DNA from: Axinella damicornis
Taxonomy: Eukaryota; Porifera; Demospongiae; Axinellida; Axinellidae
Assembly (NCBI GenBank): GCA_963931865.1
Contig: OZ007514.1
Span: forward strand, 7,294,646-7,358,645
Reading direction: 5' to 3'
DNA: 64,000 nucleotides
A model generated the notes under the pieces. That model did not search any database, was not told where the DNA came from, and saw only the letters and a program-made list of their open reading frames with translations. Made by a program: the position numbers and the translations under genes. Positions 41,445 through 55,793 of this stretch are shown one piece after another (the first letter of the stretch is position 1; each line of letters starts with the position of its first letter).

Positions 41445-42022
41445 GTATAGATAGTGGCGGTGGGGCTGCAGGGCTGGGTACAAGGGGTGGGGCTGGTGCT
41501 AGGGGGTGTGGCATAGAGCTTGGAGCATTGGAGTGGGCTGGAGGCTGGGTGCATGGTGTGGAAGGGAGGTAGGATTGAGTGCTGATCTCATGACAATCTG
41601 ACGAACCAACTTGCCCCCATACGTAACTTCTATAGGTCATGTCCGAACTGGGATAACATTTTGCATGCAGTTAGCTATTTTGCCTATATCCAAAACTGTA
41701 TTTTGAATGGTTATTTTTCTGGCAGGAAGTAAGGTTACAATAATGCATTATGTCCATTACCTATGGATACAACTCAAAACAAGGTCTTCCAGCCCTACTC
41801 CAATGTGTGTGCGTAACCATGGTTGCAGAATGGCAGAACAGTAGCTACGTCGGCCGTGAAGGCTCTACAGCTAATTTGCCGTTGTGTGCACTATGCAGGC
41901 TTGTACCCTTCGCTTACATGAGTCACATGCACACATTAGTCATTGTACACTTTAGCTATCACGTACAGGAAGGTGCATTGTGTTATTAATTGTAACTACA
42001 ATTCAATTGCTCCAATTCAGAG

Positions 42023-42162
42023 TCATGTCTTCAGTTTCTTGGTCCTCTCTCTCAATTTCGGGTACAGTACAACAAACCCAAGTAGAAGCAAGAGATTTAT
42101 CCCCAGCATGATGGCCATGGGCAGGAAAGAGCGCTTCTTTGTACCCTCATATGCTGCATCCA
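42023..42162 (-). CDS. Candidate terminal exon of a membrane protein (unit B)
   Basis: Counterpart of 21,469-21,608 with the same span and basic tail. Cys before the span is Arg here. The other two differences are silent. Confidence 0.4.
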
Positions 42163-42615
42163 CTGTGTGTGTACATGAATGCATACGTGATTGTGCACAT
42201 AGCTAATCAATTCATATCATTCTCAGATGTAGGTAGACTAGTGTACAGGCTCTTGTCAATGCAGTAGCTAGCTAACTGTCGTGACATGTTGCACATGCAT
42301 TGAGTTGGGTTTTGTGCATGGAGGTATACATGGAGGTCTAACAAGCTGCCATATCATTAATTATTTATTCATTTAGATGGTGGGTTTGGGGCCAACTTCA
42401 AAAAATTCTGCACACCATTAGCTATAGTGTTTTGATTTAGTGAGTTCACACCATACCGAGGGGCCCAGACAAGCAGTTTGGTTCTCAGACCCCTTTCTGC
42501 ATGGGGTGGGTAGGGTATAAGCACGCGTACGGGGAGAACGCCCCACGAAAGGGTATGGGAACTGTGTGCATGAGCTTCTGTGTAGTCATGAATGTCAGCT
42601 AGGTGCATTATAGGC

Positions 42616-42681
42616 TAGCCTTGTTCTGCAGGCTGAGGCTACTCCCCACCTTATTGGGGAGGAGCCTGCAGAACGAGGCTA
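42616..42681. mobile_element. 66-bp TAGCCTTG fold-back element (unit B)
   Basis: Counterpart of 22,062-22,127 with one change (CCCAGCTT to CCCACCTT) that weakens the inner stem. Confidence 0.7.
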
Positions 42682-43969
42682 TTATTGGCTGTGTCCACGC
42701 TGTCAAGCAACGGAAAGCTGGGCGTGTGACTGGGAACGAGGCTAAGATCATCCGCTTTGCTTCAAGTTTGCCTTCAGAGGAGCTATATTGGGATCTCATT
42801 GGAAAAAAATAGCTTTAAATTTCGTCCATGAATAACTGCATGCACCAAGATAACTTTCTGGATCCGGTCACTCTGACCCCTTCCCCTTACCAAACCTGTG
42901 TAGAACCGTATCCCTTGCTTAGACTGGAATGATTTCAGCGAAACGGTGAGCATTGAGCCATGAGCATTTGTGTTGCATTGCATGGTTGGAGCAAACCTAT
43001 TGCCAACATGGATTTTCACTCCTGTCATAAGAATGACAAGAATAACATTGAGTTTTGCAAATTCACTCACTATAGCTGCACAAGCAATGAAAAGTGAAAC
43101 TGCTTTGAATCCACGATAACAGATAATCAAATTTATTGCAGCTAACTGTCTATGAGGGATACAGTACCAGACAAGCCCAATTAAGCACTGCTTGCAATCC
43201 AAGTGAATTTCTGATTATGTATTTTGGAAGCTTCTCTGGTGAAAGTCAAACCTATAATGCCCAACGTTATCAACAGAGCAAGTGATCAAGAATGAGTGGT
43301 ATCAGGGACAAGGACTTCATTTTGGGAGGGTTAATTCCTATCCACATTGGGAGATTACACAATGCTGTTGGCAACTGCTTATACATAAACAAACAGCATC
43401 AATTTAAGCCAGGCTTCATAAACTTTCAATTAATTTATCAAGTGCTCAGTGCTGCAGGGTCATGTCCCTTCAGTGTGGAAAGTAAAACGTAGCACTATCA
43501 AGTATTTTAGATGGCATGTATCCTGGGTCATCTAAATAGCTATTTTTATACCATAAGAGTGGCCTAGTAGAGCACGTGCTGTGCATGACAAAGATGGCAG
43601 GCATGGCTAATATATATAGCTGATGCATGTGAGCTGTTGGAGAGAGAATGAATAACAACAGAAGAATTCTTGGAATTCAAACACAAGAAAAGCTAGCTAG
43701 CTACTAGTGAGACTAGCTAGCTACCATTGAGCCACTGGATCCATGTCAAAAGAGCAGTAGCCAACTTGCTTGGCTAAAGCAGCACAGGATTTGAGACCTC
43801 AGCTGATTCCAGTTTCGCACAATTGGTGCTGTAAGTTTTGTACTGGCCATAAATAGCCACTTGATACTGCACACATGGAGTGACTGAGGGTCAGACAAGA
43901 ATACAAGGTCAATGAGAGTGGCAGATCCATCAGGGACAATGCGGGTAGGCTCCTAAACAACCTATGTAA

Positions 43970-44021
43970 TAGCCTAGTACCCAGGCCTTCAATCGCGATT
44001 GAAGGCCTGGGTACGAGGCTA
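43970..44021. mobile_element. 52-bp TAGCCT fold-back with exact 9-bp target duplication (unit B)
   Basis: Identical to 23,417-23,468 with CCTATGTAA on both sides (43,961-43,969 and 44,022-44,030). Confidence 0.88.
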
Positions 44022-44127
44022 CCTATGTAAGAGAAAAAGCATTCTGAAGATGAACCAAGTGCATTACAAAGAGGTGAGTATGATATCATAATATTAATAA
44101 ATATTGAAATCACCCAACAGGACTAAT

Positions 44128-44427
44128 TTAGGTCAGACAAAAACGAAACATTAAGTGAACAAAGAACATGAAATCGGTTATCCAAGATACAATTAGGTGA
44201 GGATGGTCCGGTGGTCGATAAAATACACCTAAACAAAAAAAATTTTTTACCAGATACAAAATTAGATACAAAAATAGTTTCTAAACCAGCAGGACCAGAC
44301 AGTACAGTAACAAAAGATAAATCATTTCTGACACACAACAAAATATCTCCACCGTGGCGGTTTCGGTATAACCTAACATGGAATAGCCTTATTGCTGTTC
44401 AAATTGTTACTGAATCCCCGACATGAG
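44128..44427 (-). pseudogene. Non-LTR endonuclease fragment (unit B)
   Basis: Counterpart of 24,067-24,365. An added A in an A run near 44,236 shifts the frame after VSGKKFF. The 3' tail found in unit A is absent. Confidence 0.7.
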
Positions 44428-44621
44428 TATGTGTCCCAAGATATTCACATGATGTGTAGCTACAGTTCATTTTATTGGGATAGTATTCATGTTGTATAGT
44501 TGTGCTTTGTGGAGCAAAACCATTAATATAGTGTTGTCGTTATCTCATGGACCTAATGCACATTAATGAAGGTATTGCTGTACGCTAATAACTAATCCTG
44601 TTTCTCTTCCTCAGAGGCAGA

Positions 44622-45312
44622 AGCTAAACCTTGGCTCAACCTCAGGGCAGTGTCTTGGGACCCTTGTTGTTCCTGACCTACATAAACCATGTCACCTCTC
44701 TGGATCTATCAGATGGATCGAAAATAACTGATGACATTCTCCTCTTTAAGCCGATTTATCACCCTGACGCTAATAGCGACCTGCAGAGAGACATTGGTGC
44801 TATTGACGAATGCATAAGAAAGTGCCACCTAATGCTGAACCCCTCAAAGTGTAAATACATTATTGCATCAAAAAGGAAACAACCCCCACCTCCCACCTGC
44901 AGGGCTGCAATTATGTAACAGTGTATTGGAACAGGTTGAAAGTTACTGATACTTAGGAATTTTAACGACATCAAAACTAACTTGGAACGACTGCATTGAC
45001 CAGATATGCACCAAAGCCAGAAAACTTGTGGGTATGCTGTACAGACAGTTTTACACATGGGCTGACACCAACTCTGTATCTACCTGACCTGTGTATGGCA
45101 TCACCTCGAATATGCCTGTCAGCTATGGGATCCCTACACAAGTAAAGGCACACAAGCACTGGAAGCTGTACAAAAATTCGCATTTAAAGTTTGCTTGAAG
45201 AAATGGGACCTAGGCTATGAAAGAATGTTGCAATTGTTGGACCTTCAACCATTATCAGTTTGTCATCAGTATCTGAACCATGTATAACATCATCACTGGC
45301 AACTCCTACTTT
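44622..45312 (+). pseudogene. Non-LTR reverse transcriptase fragment (unit B)
   Basis: Counterpart of 24,560-25,250. The 95-codon piece with QGSVLGPLLFL and MLNPSKCKYI is the same in both units. Confidence 0.75.
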
Positions 45313-48294
45313 CATCTTGACATTTTTGTAGCAAGTAACTTCCCTTACTCATGTAATCATCGTTTAGATAAACTATACTAGACCATTTGCCCGCACAAAT
45401 TATTTGCATCTTATGTTCATAGTGTTATCCCCACATGGAATAGTTTACCACCTAATATGGACACTGGTGTGTTAGGAATAAGTGCCATGGCATACTATAT
45501 ATTTTGTGAGAATAAATATAATGCTGAGCCTATAGGTCAGTCTACCAGTATAAAATCCCAGTTTCAAAGCAGCCAGATTTGTGGTTGAAAGAGAACGACA
45601 ATATGCTGTAAGTCATATGCAAAAGAGCTTAGGGACAAGGTATTCACGTTGGGTGCAGTTGTGTCAAACTGTTCTAGCTAGTGCCTGTATAACCAACCTA
45701 CAGTGGCAATGCACTACACACATTCATTCGTGTCGCAATGATTGTGGCTAAAAGGTTCCAATTTCACTTCGAAAGTACACTCAACAATCCTCTCACAACT
45801 CCTGATATCATATAGGGGCATGCCCCCAGAACCTGCCCACTTTGTGCACTATACACACAATGCCTATGCAGATCAGCGGTTTTGGACCACTTTAAATCTG
45901 GCCCTCAGCTTTTAGTCACATACTGGGGGGGGGGAGGGGGGGGGCTACATTATTCCAAGTTGAGTATGAAATTTGTGCAGGTAACTCAACTTCAAACAAA
46001 TTTGTTATACGTATCTTTGATCCCAGGTAGTAATTTTTGGAATCTGATTATGCATGAACAGAAACAGCATATTCCACATCTGTGTACCAGCAATGTTCCC
46101 ACACGCTACTTCAATGGCACACAATATGTACGGATACTGAATAGAACATGGTTGCATAGGGTACCCATACATACGCTCAAACGTGCAATTTCTTTGCTGC
46201 AGACACCACTAGTACTCTGAGGAGCACCAAAAGCTGTAGCTTATGTTCAGACTTGACAATGTGTCGTCTGCTTTTGTATTAGGCACTCAAGGAGGTTTCA
46301 CTGTAGAATTAATAGAGAAAGCATTGGACTTCCTGAGAATGGACTTGCAAGTTCAACTCCACGGTAGTCTTCTAATTATACGTTGAAGAAAGTTTTCCTT
46401 GTAACCAGATTGCAGCCTAGCTTCACAGCAACAAGCTTACAGTTTGTTTTTGGATCAGTCGGTGCCAGTGGCTTTTTGGCAGAGAGCAGAAGAATAGCTG
46501 GCTAGATGACAAAAAGGACTTAATTCTTAGCCTCATTCCCAGGCATTCCACACCTCCAGTTTATGTGAGCGATCAAAAACTGGAGGTGTGAAGGGCCTGG
46601 GCAGCAACCTTCCTTTGACAAAGGAGATTTACTAAGTAGAATTAATAATTCTATGTTGGTAAGTAGAATTGGCGTAGTAATGATTTCAAATATAGAACAT
46701 GTAATGCACTCGCAGTAACGGATGTTTAGCATTGTCGACAACTGCTAGAATACAACCTATGAGACACTTCCCTACTATAGCTTCATCAGCACCCATTCTT
46801 TGTATCAGTATCAATTCTGTTGCTGATTCCATTTGCCACTATGGCAAAGTGTAAACAATGTCCGAGTCTAAATAGAGCCATTGTGGTCTTGAAACCTCAT
46901 TAAGTTGGAATTGAGCAGATCTGCAATTTAAGAATATTGTTCCTTACACAATGCATGTGACGCAGTTGTATACAGACCGGACGAATCTGTTTATATGGTT
47001 TGCTGAGCTAGGAGACAGTGTGCAAGCACTTCATGTACACTGTTAAAATTGGAGTGCTTATTCACGTGTTCCAGAATAATACCCTGGTGCAGTGGCGTAG
47101 CTAGGATTGTATGATAGCAGCTATGGCCTGAGTGCTGCCACTGCTGAAGACGGTGAATAGAGGTGTGTGGTGTTGATCCAATCCGTGCAAAGAGCGGAAC
47201 GTTTATTCATAGTCATTTTCCAGTTACCTAGATGGGCTCTCGTAGCACTGCCACTGCTTTCTGGTTTCCATGCAATCCGTGAATGTCTCCCTCTCGACGT
47301 GGAACGGAAATGTTAAATGGTAGCCCAAGCCTACTAATCCTAAGCCAACGACTCCTTCCTTTCTGCACTGTCTTCTTCAGTCCACTCGGAGCACTCTGGT
47401 AGACTCCCTTGCCTTCAAGGTTTTGCCATTTAGTATACACATGGCATACTAGACTAGCATAATTGCACATGTGCAATGTACATGTGAAAATTATTTTTAT
47501 GTGGCGATCATACTGATGCCCAGGCCTAGGTTCGGGTGGGCCGGGTTTGGCAATGCCACTGCTCTGGGGTAGGTGCTACAGTGGTTTCTATGGTAACATT
47601 GATATACAAATAGGGTTTCCATGGAAACTGATTGGTCTTGATTCCCATGAGTTGATTGCCACAAGGATAATTTGTTGTACACACCTTGTTTTGGATCCAT
47701 GTCAGTGGAAATCCTGGTTACCATGAAGCATGTGAATTAACACCCCAATTTTAACAGTGTATAGATTACATACATGATCAATGCCATGTTAGCGAGAGTG
47801 GTTTATGGAGTCTAGTGTGGAACCACTAGTGTCAATCAATGGAACACGTGTGCAGCATTGAACTTTGTTTCAATGCTTTCCTGTCTATGGGTGTTGCATG
47901 CCCTCTCACCACCACACCGGGCCCTGGTTGAGCATAATAGGTGATCTGATAAAGTGAAGAGCCTGTGTAGTTATTCCATTACATACAACAGATCATGCAG
48001 TGACTGGTGCTATTTACGTACGTACATATAGTTGCTGGGGTGCACGATGACATGTTACACTCTTGGTAGCAGATTGAGTGTCCATATGCAATTATATCAT
48101 TGACCAACCTCTGTGTGCCATCAAAGACTTTCATATCATATGCAGACACTCACCCTATTTGTGGGGGATCTCACAAGAATGCATGGCTGAGATATGCATG
48201 TCCACTTCAGAAGTGGATGCTCATATCTATGTGTGAGCTTCACTGTCATTCTCACTACCCAATTCAAGCGTAGTATAGCCCTCTCGTTACTCAC
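45313..48294. other. Unassigned sequence, counterpart of 25,251-28,238
   Basis: Contains the shortened poly-G tract (45,925-45,944) and the better-paired TAGCCTCA hairpin (46,528 to about 46,600). No supportable gene. Confidence 0.35.
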
Positions 48295-48486
48295 CATGCG
48301 GTAGTTTTCCGCGCTGCCTTTCCCTTGTTGTAGCGCTCTGTGAGCACTGAGCTTTATGTTGGTTACCATTGATTCCTTTCTCTGTAAGCCAACCCTATAA
48401 CATAATAGCATGCTTCCGCAACCAAAGAGCTCTAAGAGGCCACCTACTATATGGTAAACAAGTGCAGTGATATTAATTTTATGCAC
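48295..48486 (-). CDS. Candidate 64-codon membrane-protein exon (unit B)
   Basis: Counterpart of 28,239-28,430. Same acceptor, same donor, and no difference that I can find over 192 bases, whereas the sequence just past it carries a 4-base insertion (GCAT near 48,198) and substitutions. Confidence 0.45.
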
Positions 48487-51400
48487 CTGTAGATGGGCAA
48501 GTGCACACCACATATTTATGAGAGTACCTTGAATATACCTGGCTTCTCTATATTATTTTCTCATCAAAGGTGATCACATTTTCATGAACCAGACAACAAA
48601 CAAAATTAATTTTCTCACAAGCAAAGAGAATGTTCATGGCTACCTTCAATGGATTTTATACCAAAACAAGAAAATTTGCTATGAATGACTAGTATATAGT
48701 AGCAAGAGTTATATATGAACTCTTGATAGTACGTAGTATAGTATGTATCAGTCATGTTCCACACTGTTGCTGTTATAGCTCTGATGTCAGAGAGAGTTCT
48801 GTTCTTCATGTATGGAGATACAGCACTGTCTCGTGTGAGATCCGGCGGTGGTGGAACTGCTGAATAGGTCATCACAAACAAACTCAGAAAAGGTACATAC
48901 TTTACTGACTATCACGAAGCTATTTCATGCGCTGAGAACTCATGCACTGAAGAGGTCCTATCACAGTAAATCCTCTCGGTGTAGGACACTATTAAACTCC
49001 TGCTGATGGAAGGCTAGTCCTAGCTATATCAGTAACTTTGTCTATCGGCTTTGCATGATTAATATCTCAAACAACTTGTGTGGCAGTGAGTCATTTCCAT
49101 CAATGCTCTTCAGTAGAAGGTTCTAGTTGCCTGTGGCAAGGGAAGTGGGTACATGTCACCTGCAAGGTGGGAGAATGTCAACAGGCCCATAGCAGTGGAG
49201 TCAGAATGGTGGTGTGTAGATTGACTTCTTACCTTCTATGTCTGCTGTGTCTTATCCAATTGTATTGGTTGTGTTATTTAAGTTAACCCATTGCGCCCCG
49301 TAGCAGCCAGATGAGCCCAGAGGATACCCATAAGCCCATAAGAATTTATATAGGGGGTTTAATATTGCTGGAATAAATGAAGGATGGCAATATGTTATAG
49401 TTATGCTACCAGCTACTGTGGTTTATCAGGAATACACCTGAGGCCCAATTAGAGGCTTAGGTGCAGCCAGATGCATCTAATTGAATAACTGCCAAGTATA
49501 TACAGCAGCTGATACTTAGTACAACTGGCTTGTACTACAGTGGCTTCTAAGTCACTTGCTGATAAGTGGCTTCTGTGTACACTGATTTGTGGGTGTATGT
49601 AGTTAGCTGGCTCTTCTAACTTCCAATTAGCAGGTTACGCTATATAAGGCACCTTTCAACTGCCTCATCACTGTACAAGTATATACCTATATCTGGCTGA
49701 ACACCCCAAGACAAAGACATTAAAATGCAGAATGCAGTGAATAGTGACTCTAACGTTCAATCGATAAATCTGTCGACTGTGCTCGGCAATACATGCAGTG
49801 CCAACTGTTCAAGTCCATGCTATAGCTTTTCCATTTTGCCATGATATACCTTATTTGACGGTCATTCAGCCTAGCTACTGATTCTGCTCTGCAATATTGT
49901 AGCTGCCAGGTTTCAGGTATTGGAAGTCAATGGGCCCCAATCTATTATCGCCTGCACACATAGAGGAAATGAGCCTGGGTACAAGGTTCTAGATTATGCC
50001 ATAATTATTTGGATAATTTGGGGTATGAAAAGTGTCATGAATAAATTAGCATCTCTTACACAACAGGATAAACTTTACGCAAGTGGTCTTAGCCTGGTTT
50101 TCTTAGCTTGGGTGGTGCTGCGTTGTGGTAGAGGAGCATTCTTCATCTTGGCCCTTCTCCCTTGGTATGAAGGTTCAGCATTCAGAAGATAGGGAATGAG
50201 ACCTCTAGTGCTGGTTCGGTGGCTCAATGGACAGAGCATTGGCCTTGAATGCTAATGGTTGTGGAATGAAGTATCCGAAATTTAGGCATTAAATTTCTCA
50301 CTGGAATAGCCCACATCAATTTGGATTGTGGCTCTTCCAATGTGCATTGTGCACGAATATACAATATGCAGGTAGCAAGTCTCACAGGCAACCTTGATGA
50401 TGTAAAGGAGCTATTACAGCAAATTATTGTGAACTAGTGTAATGTCGTACCTGTCTCTACTAGAACGGGTTGAGAGATTCAATATCCACCTCATCTCACA
50501 GCTCTTGGCAAAAGTGAATCATCAACGGAGTATTACTAGGCTTGCTTTCCAACACAAATACTTTAAGCAATTCATCATCCATGAGTGGCCTGTTGACAGT
50601 TTGCTTCAAAAGGCGGTATTAAGGTTGGTTTTTGAGTTTTGAATACAGTGATGGGAAGCGTTGCAGGACACCTTGTATTAGGCTACACAGCAGGGTGGAT
50701 ACATGCATACAATGGATGTATACATATAGTCTTTAATTTCTCACCTATACATTGTTGCTCTGTTGGTCCCACCAACGGGCAGTTATCACATGCAAACCCA
50801 CATTACAGACCTTCAGTATGCATCACAAATGATGATACCTATCTGCACTTATGCTTTTCATTGCAGAAACTCTGCTACAAGATATGACTACAGCACAACT
50901 TCAGCTGCAGCAGCAGGTGGCTTTAGAGGGGAGAGACACAAGCCAAACAAAACAGCAACTTGAAATTGAACGCCATCCTTCAGATCCTACAGAGGCTGGA
51001 CAACTCAGCCACTACCGACAACCAGCAATTCCAGCAAAATTAATGTGGAGAAGTGCCACTACCGACAACCAGCAACTCCTGATAAGGTTGACTAGTGCCA
51101 CTACCTATTGACATAATTATTGACTTGTAATAATTAGCTATTTGTGAGATTCCCTAACCTTGGCTATAGATAATCATATTATCAGTACAATAGTTTTTGT
51201 ACACTTAAATCGTGTATGTGGCATATGATGTCTACATGTACAAAATGATTGTTTCCCCGGCCACAATGATAGTCTAATGGCATGAATACAGTGTTGTGTA
51301 TGTGCCTACAAAACAATTGTTTTCCAGCCACATATGAAGTATAAAGGCATGAATACATTGCCAAAGCTAAGTGTAGAATGCATGTGAGAGAAGCATGCAT

Positions 51401-52932
51401 AATACGTAGCTACTGTACATAGTGCTGCAAATTGCATTATCCTGCATGCTAACCAAATGTGTAGCTATAACTATTCCATCAACAGAATGGAAGGTGCAGT
51501 ACAGTGCAGACAACAAGCAGGAAGAATAACACTGATACTAATTCCTAAATTCTTACGGTTGGTGATGATCAGAAGAATGAAGCATAATACGTAAAGATAT
51601 GTAAAGAGTATTAATCATGAGGAAGGGAGCACTAATGAAGTCACAGTCGGGATATCAGGGTGAGTATTGTCTGCTGGGAAGCCACTGTGATGATCGAGCT
51701 CGAGATGGCTGGCTATAGGAGATTTGTGCAACTATTACATGTAGCACAAACCATTCTACCTCAGACAATTAAATGCGAGTAGATTGAGGCTGAATTTTGT
51801 ATAGGTGAAAAAATCTCCTGATTTGCTGATTTTGGCCAATTATCGCATGTTCAGCCATCATCTGCAGTGCCAGAGAGAGCATTCTCCCTATACTGCAAAA
51901 CTTCCTATTTTGACGATACTCGTTTGTAAACTGTATGCAACTTTTGAGAGAAAATAAATGACCAAATGGTCAACTTTCAAAGCATGATACGTAGGTATGC
52001 TACATGAGGCCACAAGTGTTCAGAAAGGGTGCATGCGTCTAACCTGTCGCTTTTAGCTCGTAAGACATGGGTGGAGTTGCTACGCCTCATGCGTAATTAT
52101 TATTAGTTTGTTTACCACAAATTATGCACGATAAGTCAATAACTAATTATAATAATCCTGGCATTCTGTGATTCATATAACATGTTAGGCATGCTCCAAA
52201 CTGTAGTTGTGTCACCTTGAGTGGGCGATTCAAAGAAGCCGCACAAAATGTAAATCGGCTAAAACCTTACTGTGCTTTAACTAGGGTGTCAGAGTGTTTT
52301 AACTAAACTTCAGGATGCTTTAACTATATGGCGAGGGCATGCTCTAACCATTGACTGCCAGCAGTGTTTTTGCAAAAACCACAACTGCATGAATATGTCA
52401 ATGTCAACAAATAATAGTACAGACTACAATCATGCAAGCAACAAAAGGAGATTAGAATCATACCAAGGCCTTCTCAACCCAGTGTTTGTCGCTAGCAGTA
52501 GTAAGGCTAGTTAGTACTGCAAGCAACACATGCTGGGGTGAGAAGTCCTGGGTACGAGGCTAGATGGAAATAAGTCAAGTCTCATCATTAGTTTTGCCCT
52601 TGGGCAAGCTGAAGATCAAAGCAGCACTGAGAGACAACACCTCCAGCAGTCTTCCAAGAAGTGGGAGTATCAGCAAACAGGTAATAGGACGGAGAGGGTT
52701 CCACTGGCTTCAATGCGACATAATACATATATACTAGCTAGTACACGTAGTCTAGTGGGCTAGCCCCTCGAATTTTCCCCAGCACAGATGATGGGAGACT
52801 TGGAGGGGGATTTTACAACCTTCCTTTTGCTGTCCTTCGTCAGACCACTTTTGCTTGCAGCTTTCACCAGAGATGAAGAAGAAGCAGGGGACTTGTTTGA
52901 GTGAGGCAAAATTGGGTCAAAATGGTGATTTG
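48487..52932. other. Unassigned sequence, counterpart of 28,431-32,855
   Basis: Holds the possible extracellular exon (about 48,703-48,868), the tRNA-like relic (near 50,213) and the Gln-rich possible exon (about 50,867-51,111). No supportable complete gene. Confidence 0.35.
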
Positions 52933-53057
52933 AAGTGCCAAGGAGAAACAGGTCTATGCAGTCACGTACACAGCTACATGCACCTGTACACGTCCAGCAA
53001 GAAAGCAATGGTGTACCTTTGTGTGTGTGTGTGTGTATGTGTGTGAGTGTGAGTGTG

Positions 53058-53123
<66 letters not shown>

Positions 53124-53683
53124 CGAGTGTGTGTGCGTGTGTGCGGGTGCATGTGTGATGTCATAAAAGTGACAACAGCTATCCTGTCCAACCTGTGGAT
53201 TGTACCTATACATAGTGATTCCCAACCTTGAGAACAAGGCCATCTACTGCCACTCGTTTGTCGCCTTCGGCATTGCTACTCGTGCTTCGCACTTGTAAAA
53301 ATACTACAGCAACAAACTCGTGATATTTTCTGGCACCCTCAAAACACTTGGAGGTAATACAGCATAGCAGAGTGATCTGCTGTGTCAGGTCACGGGCAAC
53401 ACTGAAACCCATTCAAATTGTCAGGTCATGTATAATTTCCGACCTGGGGACAACTCGAACATACTCTGAGGTGCATGCCCAGACCCTTCCCTTCCCCCAG
53501 TGTGAAGGGTCTGGTTCCGAGACAATATAGAGGACTTCACTAGCCTCGCCGACCAGCCTCTGCGAGACTAGCATGTAGCACAGCTATAGTCTCGAGGGCC
53601 AGACCCTCCCCATAGTAGTCTCGCGGGCCAGCCTCTAGATCTCACCAGACTCTGGCCCGCGAGACTATCCCCGTAGTGGGTGT
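52933..53683. repeat. 1.25-kb direct repeat, copy B1, left part
   Basis: Counterpart of 32,856 to about 33,594 with its (TG)n tract (53,020-53,120) and hairpin (53,616-53,667). It is split by the transposon at 53,684 and resumes at 56,946. Confidence 0.85.
53616..53667. mobile_element. 52-bp TAGTCTCG hairpin (B1)
   Basis: Same as 33,527-33,578, with one loop change (CAGAGTCT to CAGACTCT). Confidence 0.85.
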
Positions 53684-54149
53684 AAGTCGTTTCGCCAACG
53701 GAAAAATCACGTGAATTTATTTGTTTGGTGACATCATCATTTCCGGCTAATGGCGGTCGTTTGGTGAGAAGGTGCGCTCGAGAGAGAACTTGTCGTGCTG
53801 TCACTTTTCGTTGAAGAAAACAAGCCATCTATGGCTCCTATAAGAAGCTAGATCCCTGTTCTACAGAACGACGGGCTATTTGAAGCGGACATTGGCAGTT
53901 TCTTGGCGGCAAACACGGCTAACCAGAACGGTATCGAAATGAAACTTCGATTGAGATCCATAAAAGCGGCCTGAACTTGATGGTGACATGCCAGAACGAG
54001 CTGAAATCTACATATTATGTTAGGTAAGTACATGAAGAGTTATTATTAAAAAAACAGAGCTTGTGGCTTTCTGCCAAAATAGTTTCCTGACTCGAATTGA
54101 CAAGTAGCACTGTTAGCTACATATTGAGATGTACATAATGTGTGGGTAA

Positions 54150-54900
54150 TTTTGTTTGCTGTTCACTACGGTGGGTAGGATAAACTGTTATGCAGAATTG
54201 CTATCTTCACAATCACTCTCTTCCATCTCAGGACCAAACACCCAGTCCATTAGATCGTCTGTGTCAGGGTTGCTGAGCCTCTTCGGTCACTGTCACCTCT
54301 TCAAGGGCGATTTCTGCCAGCTCGGAGTTGGAGTCTGCTGCAGTGGCTACAATGACAGTTGATGCACTGGCATCCTTCAGAGCATTGTTGACCTTTTCAT
54401 TTACTGCTACATCTCCCAGTGGAACAACCTGTTACACTTGCACCCTCTCAATAGTACGTTTACTCTCTCACGGATTGTCTGCATGTTTGTTGGGGGTATC
54501 CAGTACAGTTAGCTTGGTGTCATTGAGAGCCCAACCATACTCGGTGATTGGTTGAAGAACCATGGTGTTTTTGTCACTGCCTCCACATCTGTACAATCCA
54601 GCATGACCTCTTCCAATGGAAGCAAAGACTTTCATTTGAGGGTATCATTTCATTTTCAAATGAAATGCGGTGCCAAATACTTTGGCGTATGTCCTCCAGC
54701 CAGTTTTCATGCTGAAGTTGTGTGCTGGTAGTTGTAGTGGCAAATTGTTTAAAGTGGCTTACAGGAGATGGTGTCTCAAAGCAAGTGGCATGCTTTTAAA
54801 GTATACCGTCCCGGCAAAAAGGCTAAAATCCACTCTTGCTGATTCCTCTTGTGTGTCAGCATGCAAGCGTTCCTTCAGTTTAATAAGTCATGGTGTTATC
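54150..54900 (-). pseudogene. C-terminal remnant of an unclassified transposon protein
   Basis: Minus-strand frames, shifted relative to one another, read HENWLEDIRQSIWHRISFEN, EMIPSNESLCFHWKRSCW and VQMWRQ (54,590-54,740), then ITEYGWALND and RERVNVLLRGCKCNRLF (54,430-54,560), then an acidic tail. A WL-x-DI ... HWkR ... MW block followed by a Cys-rich GCKC end is a layout I associate with large unnamed transposon proteins of cnidarians and sponges. That association is from memory and untested here. Frameshifts and stops show it is broken. Confidence 0.45.
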
Positions 54901-54978
54901 CTGCACTAGCCTCTTTCTTTGAGAATGGATTAGTTAGGCCACGATTGGTGTCTGTTGCTACTAGCAGTTTACTAGTTA

Positions 54979-55793
54979 ACCTCGCCCTGCCCATGCGGGG
55001 GAGGTTCTAGTACTCATTGTGTCTGTCTGTCTGTCTGTTACCGTTCTAGCGGGCGCTGTGTGTACTTGACGAGCGAGACCAAGGTATCAAAAGAAAGCGC
55101 TCGACGTAAGGAACAAAATTAACATAGCAATTTGGATAAAAATGTTTAGTTCGAGGGTTATGACAGTTTTTAGCTCACCGCGAAAACTTTACTTGGTGCT
55201 TGTGCCACAAAAATCGACATCAGCGGGTCACTAGCGCTGCTACTAGACTACTGGTACGTGAAGCGTGGTGTCTAGCGACACCAGCGCTACCACAAACCAA
55301 GCAGCACAAAGTGACAAACTGACGAGCTAGCGGGCTATAGTCTGGTTCCCGGGATCCCGATACTAGACCCCGAACACGCACCGGATGACTTGCACGTGCA
55401 GTGTGCATGCAACAAATTTGCAAAGACAGAGATTGAGACCACTCGTGAACGAACCTACCTATCTCTTTGGCTAATAGAGCACCATGAACTTCTGCCTCCT
55501 CGGTGGTGACAACAAAGACGGAGACAGCTCGTGGGTCTACTGCAATGGCCGGTGACGTACCTGCTAGACTGCTTCAGCTAACGCTAACCTGACTCACAGT
55601 TGCTGTGATGTGCATGAGTGTATGTTTAGTGTCATAATTTCTGTGCAGTCACATAATTGAGTCTGATGACCGTCATGTGAATGCAACTGCTCCATGCATG
55701 TCCTCCACGTGCACTTCGCTCAGGCTCGCCCTCCAATGTCCTGCATTCCACTAGTAGATCTGATGGGTACGCTTCACTACATGAGGGCGAGGT
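54979..55793. mobile_element. Possible nested element, AACCTCGCCCT ends
   Basis: AACCTCGCCCTGCCCATG at the left and CATGAGGGCGAGGTT at the right are inverted. A (GTCT)n run follows the left end. Outside, GCAGTTTA and GCACTTTA (7 of 8) might be a target duplication but are not flush with the left end. It would explain why the host transposon's coding region is split. Confidence 0.4.
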
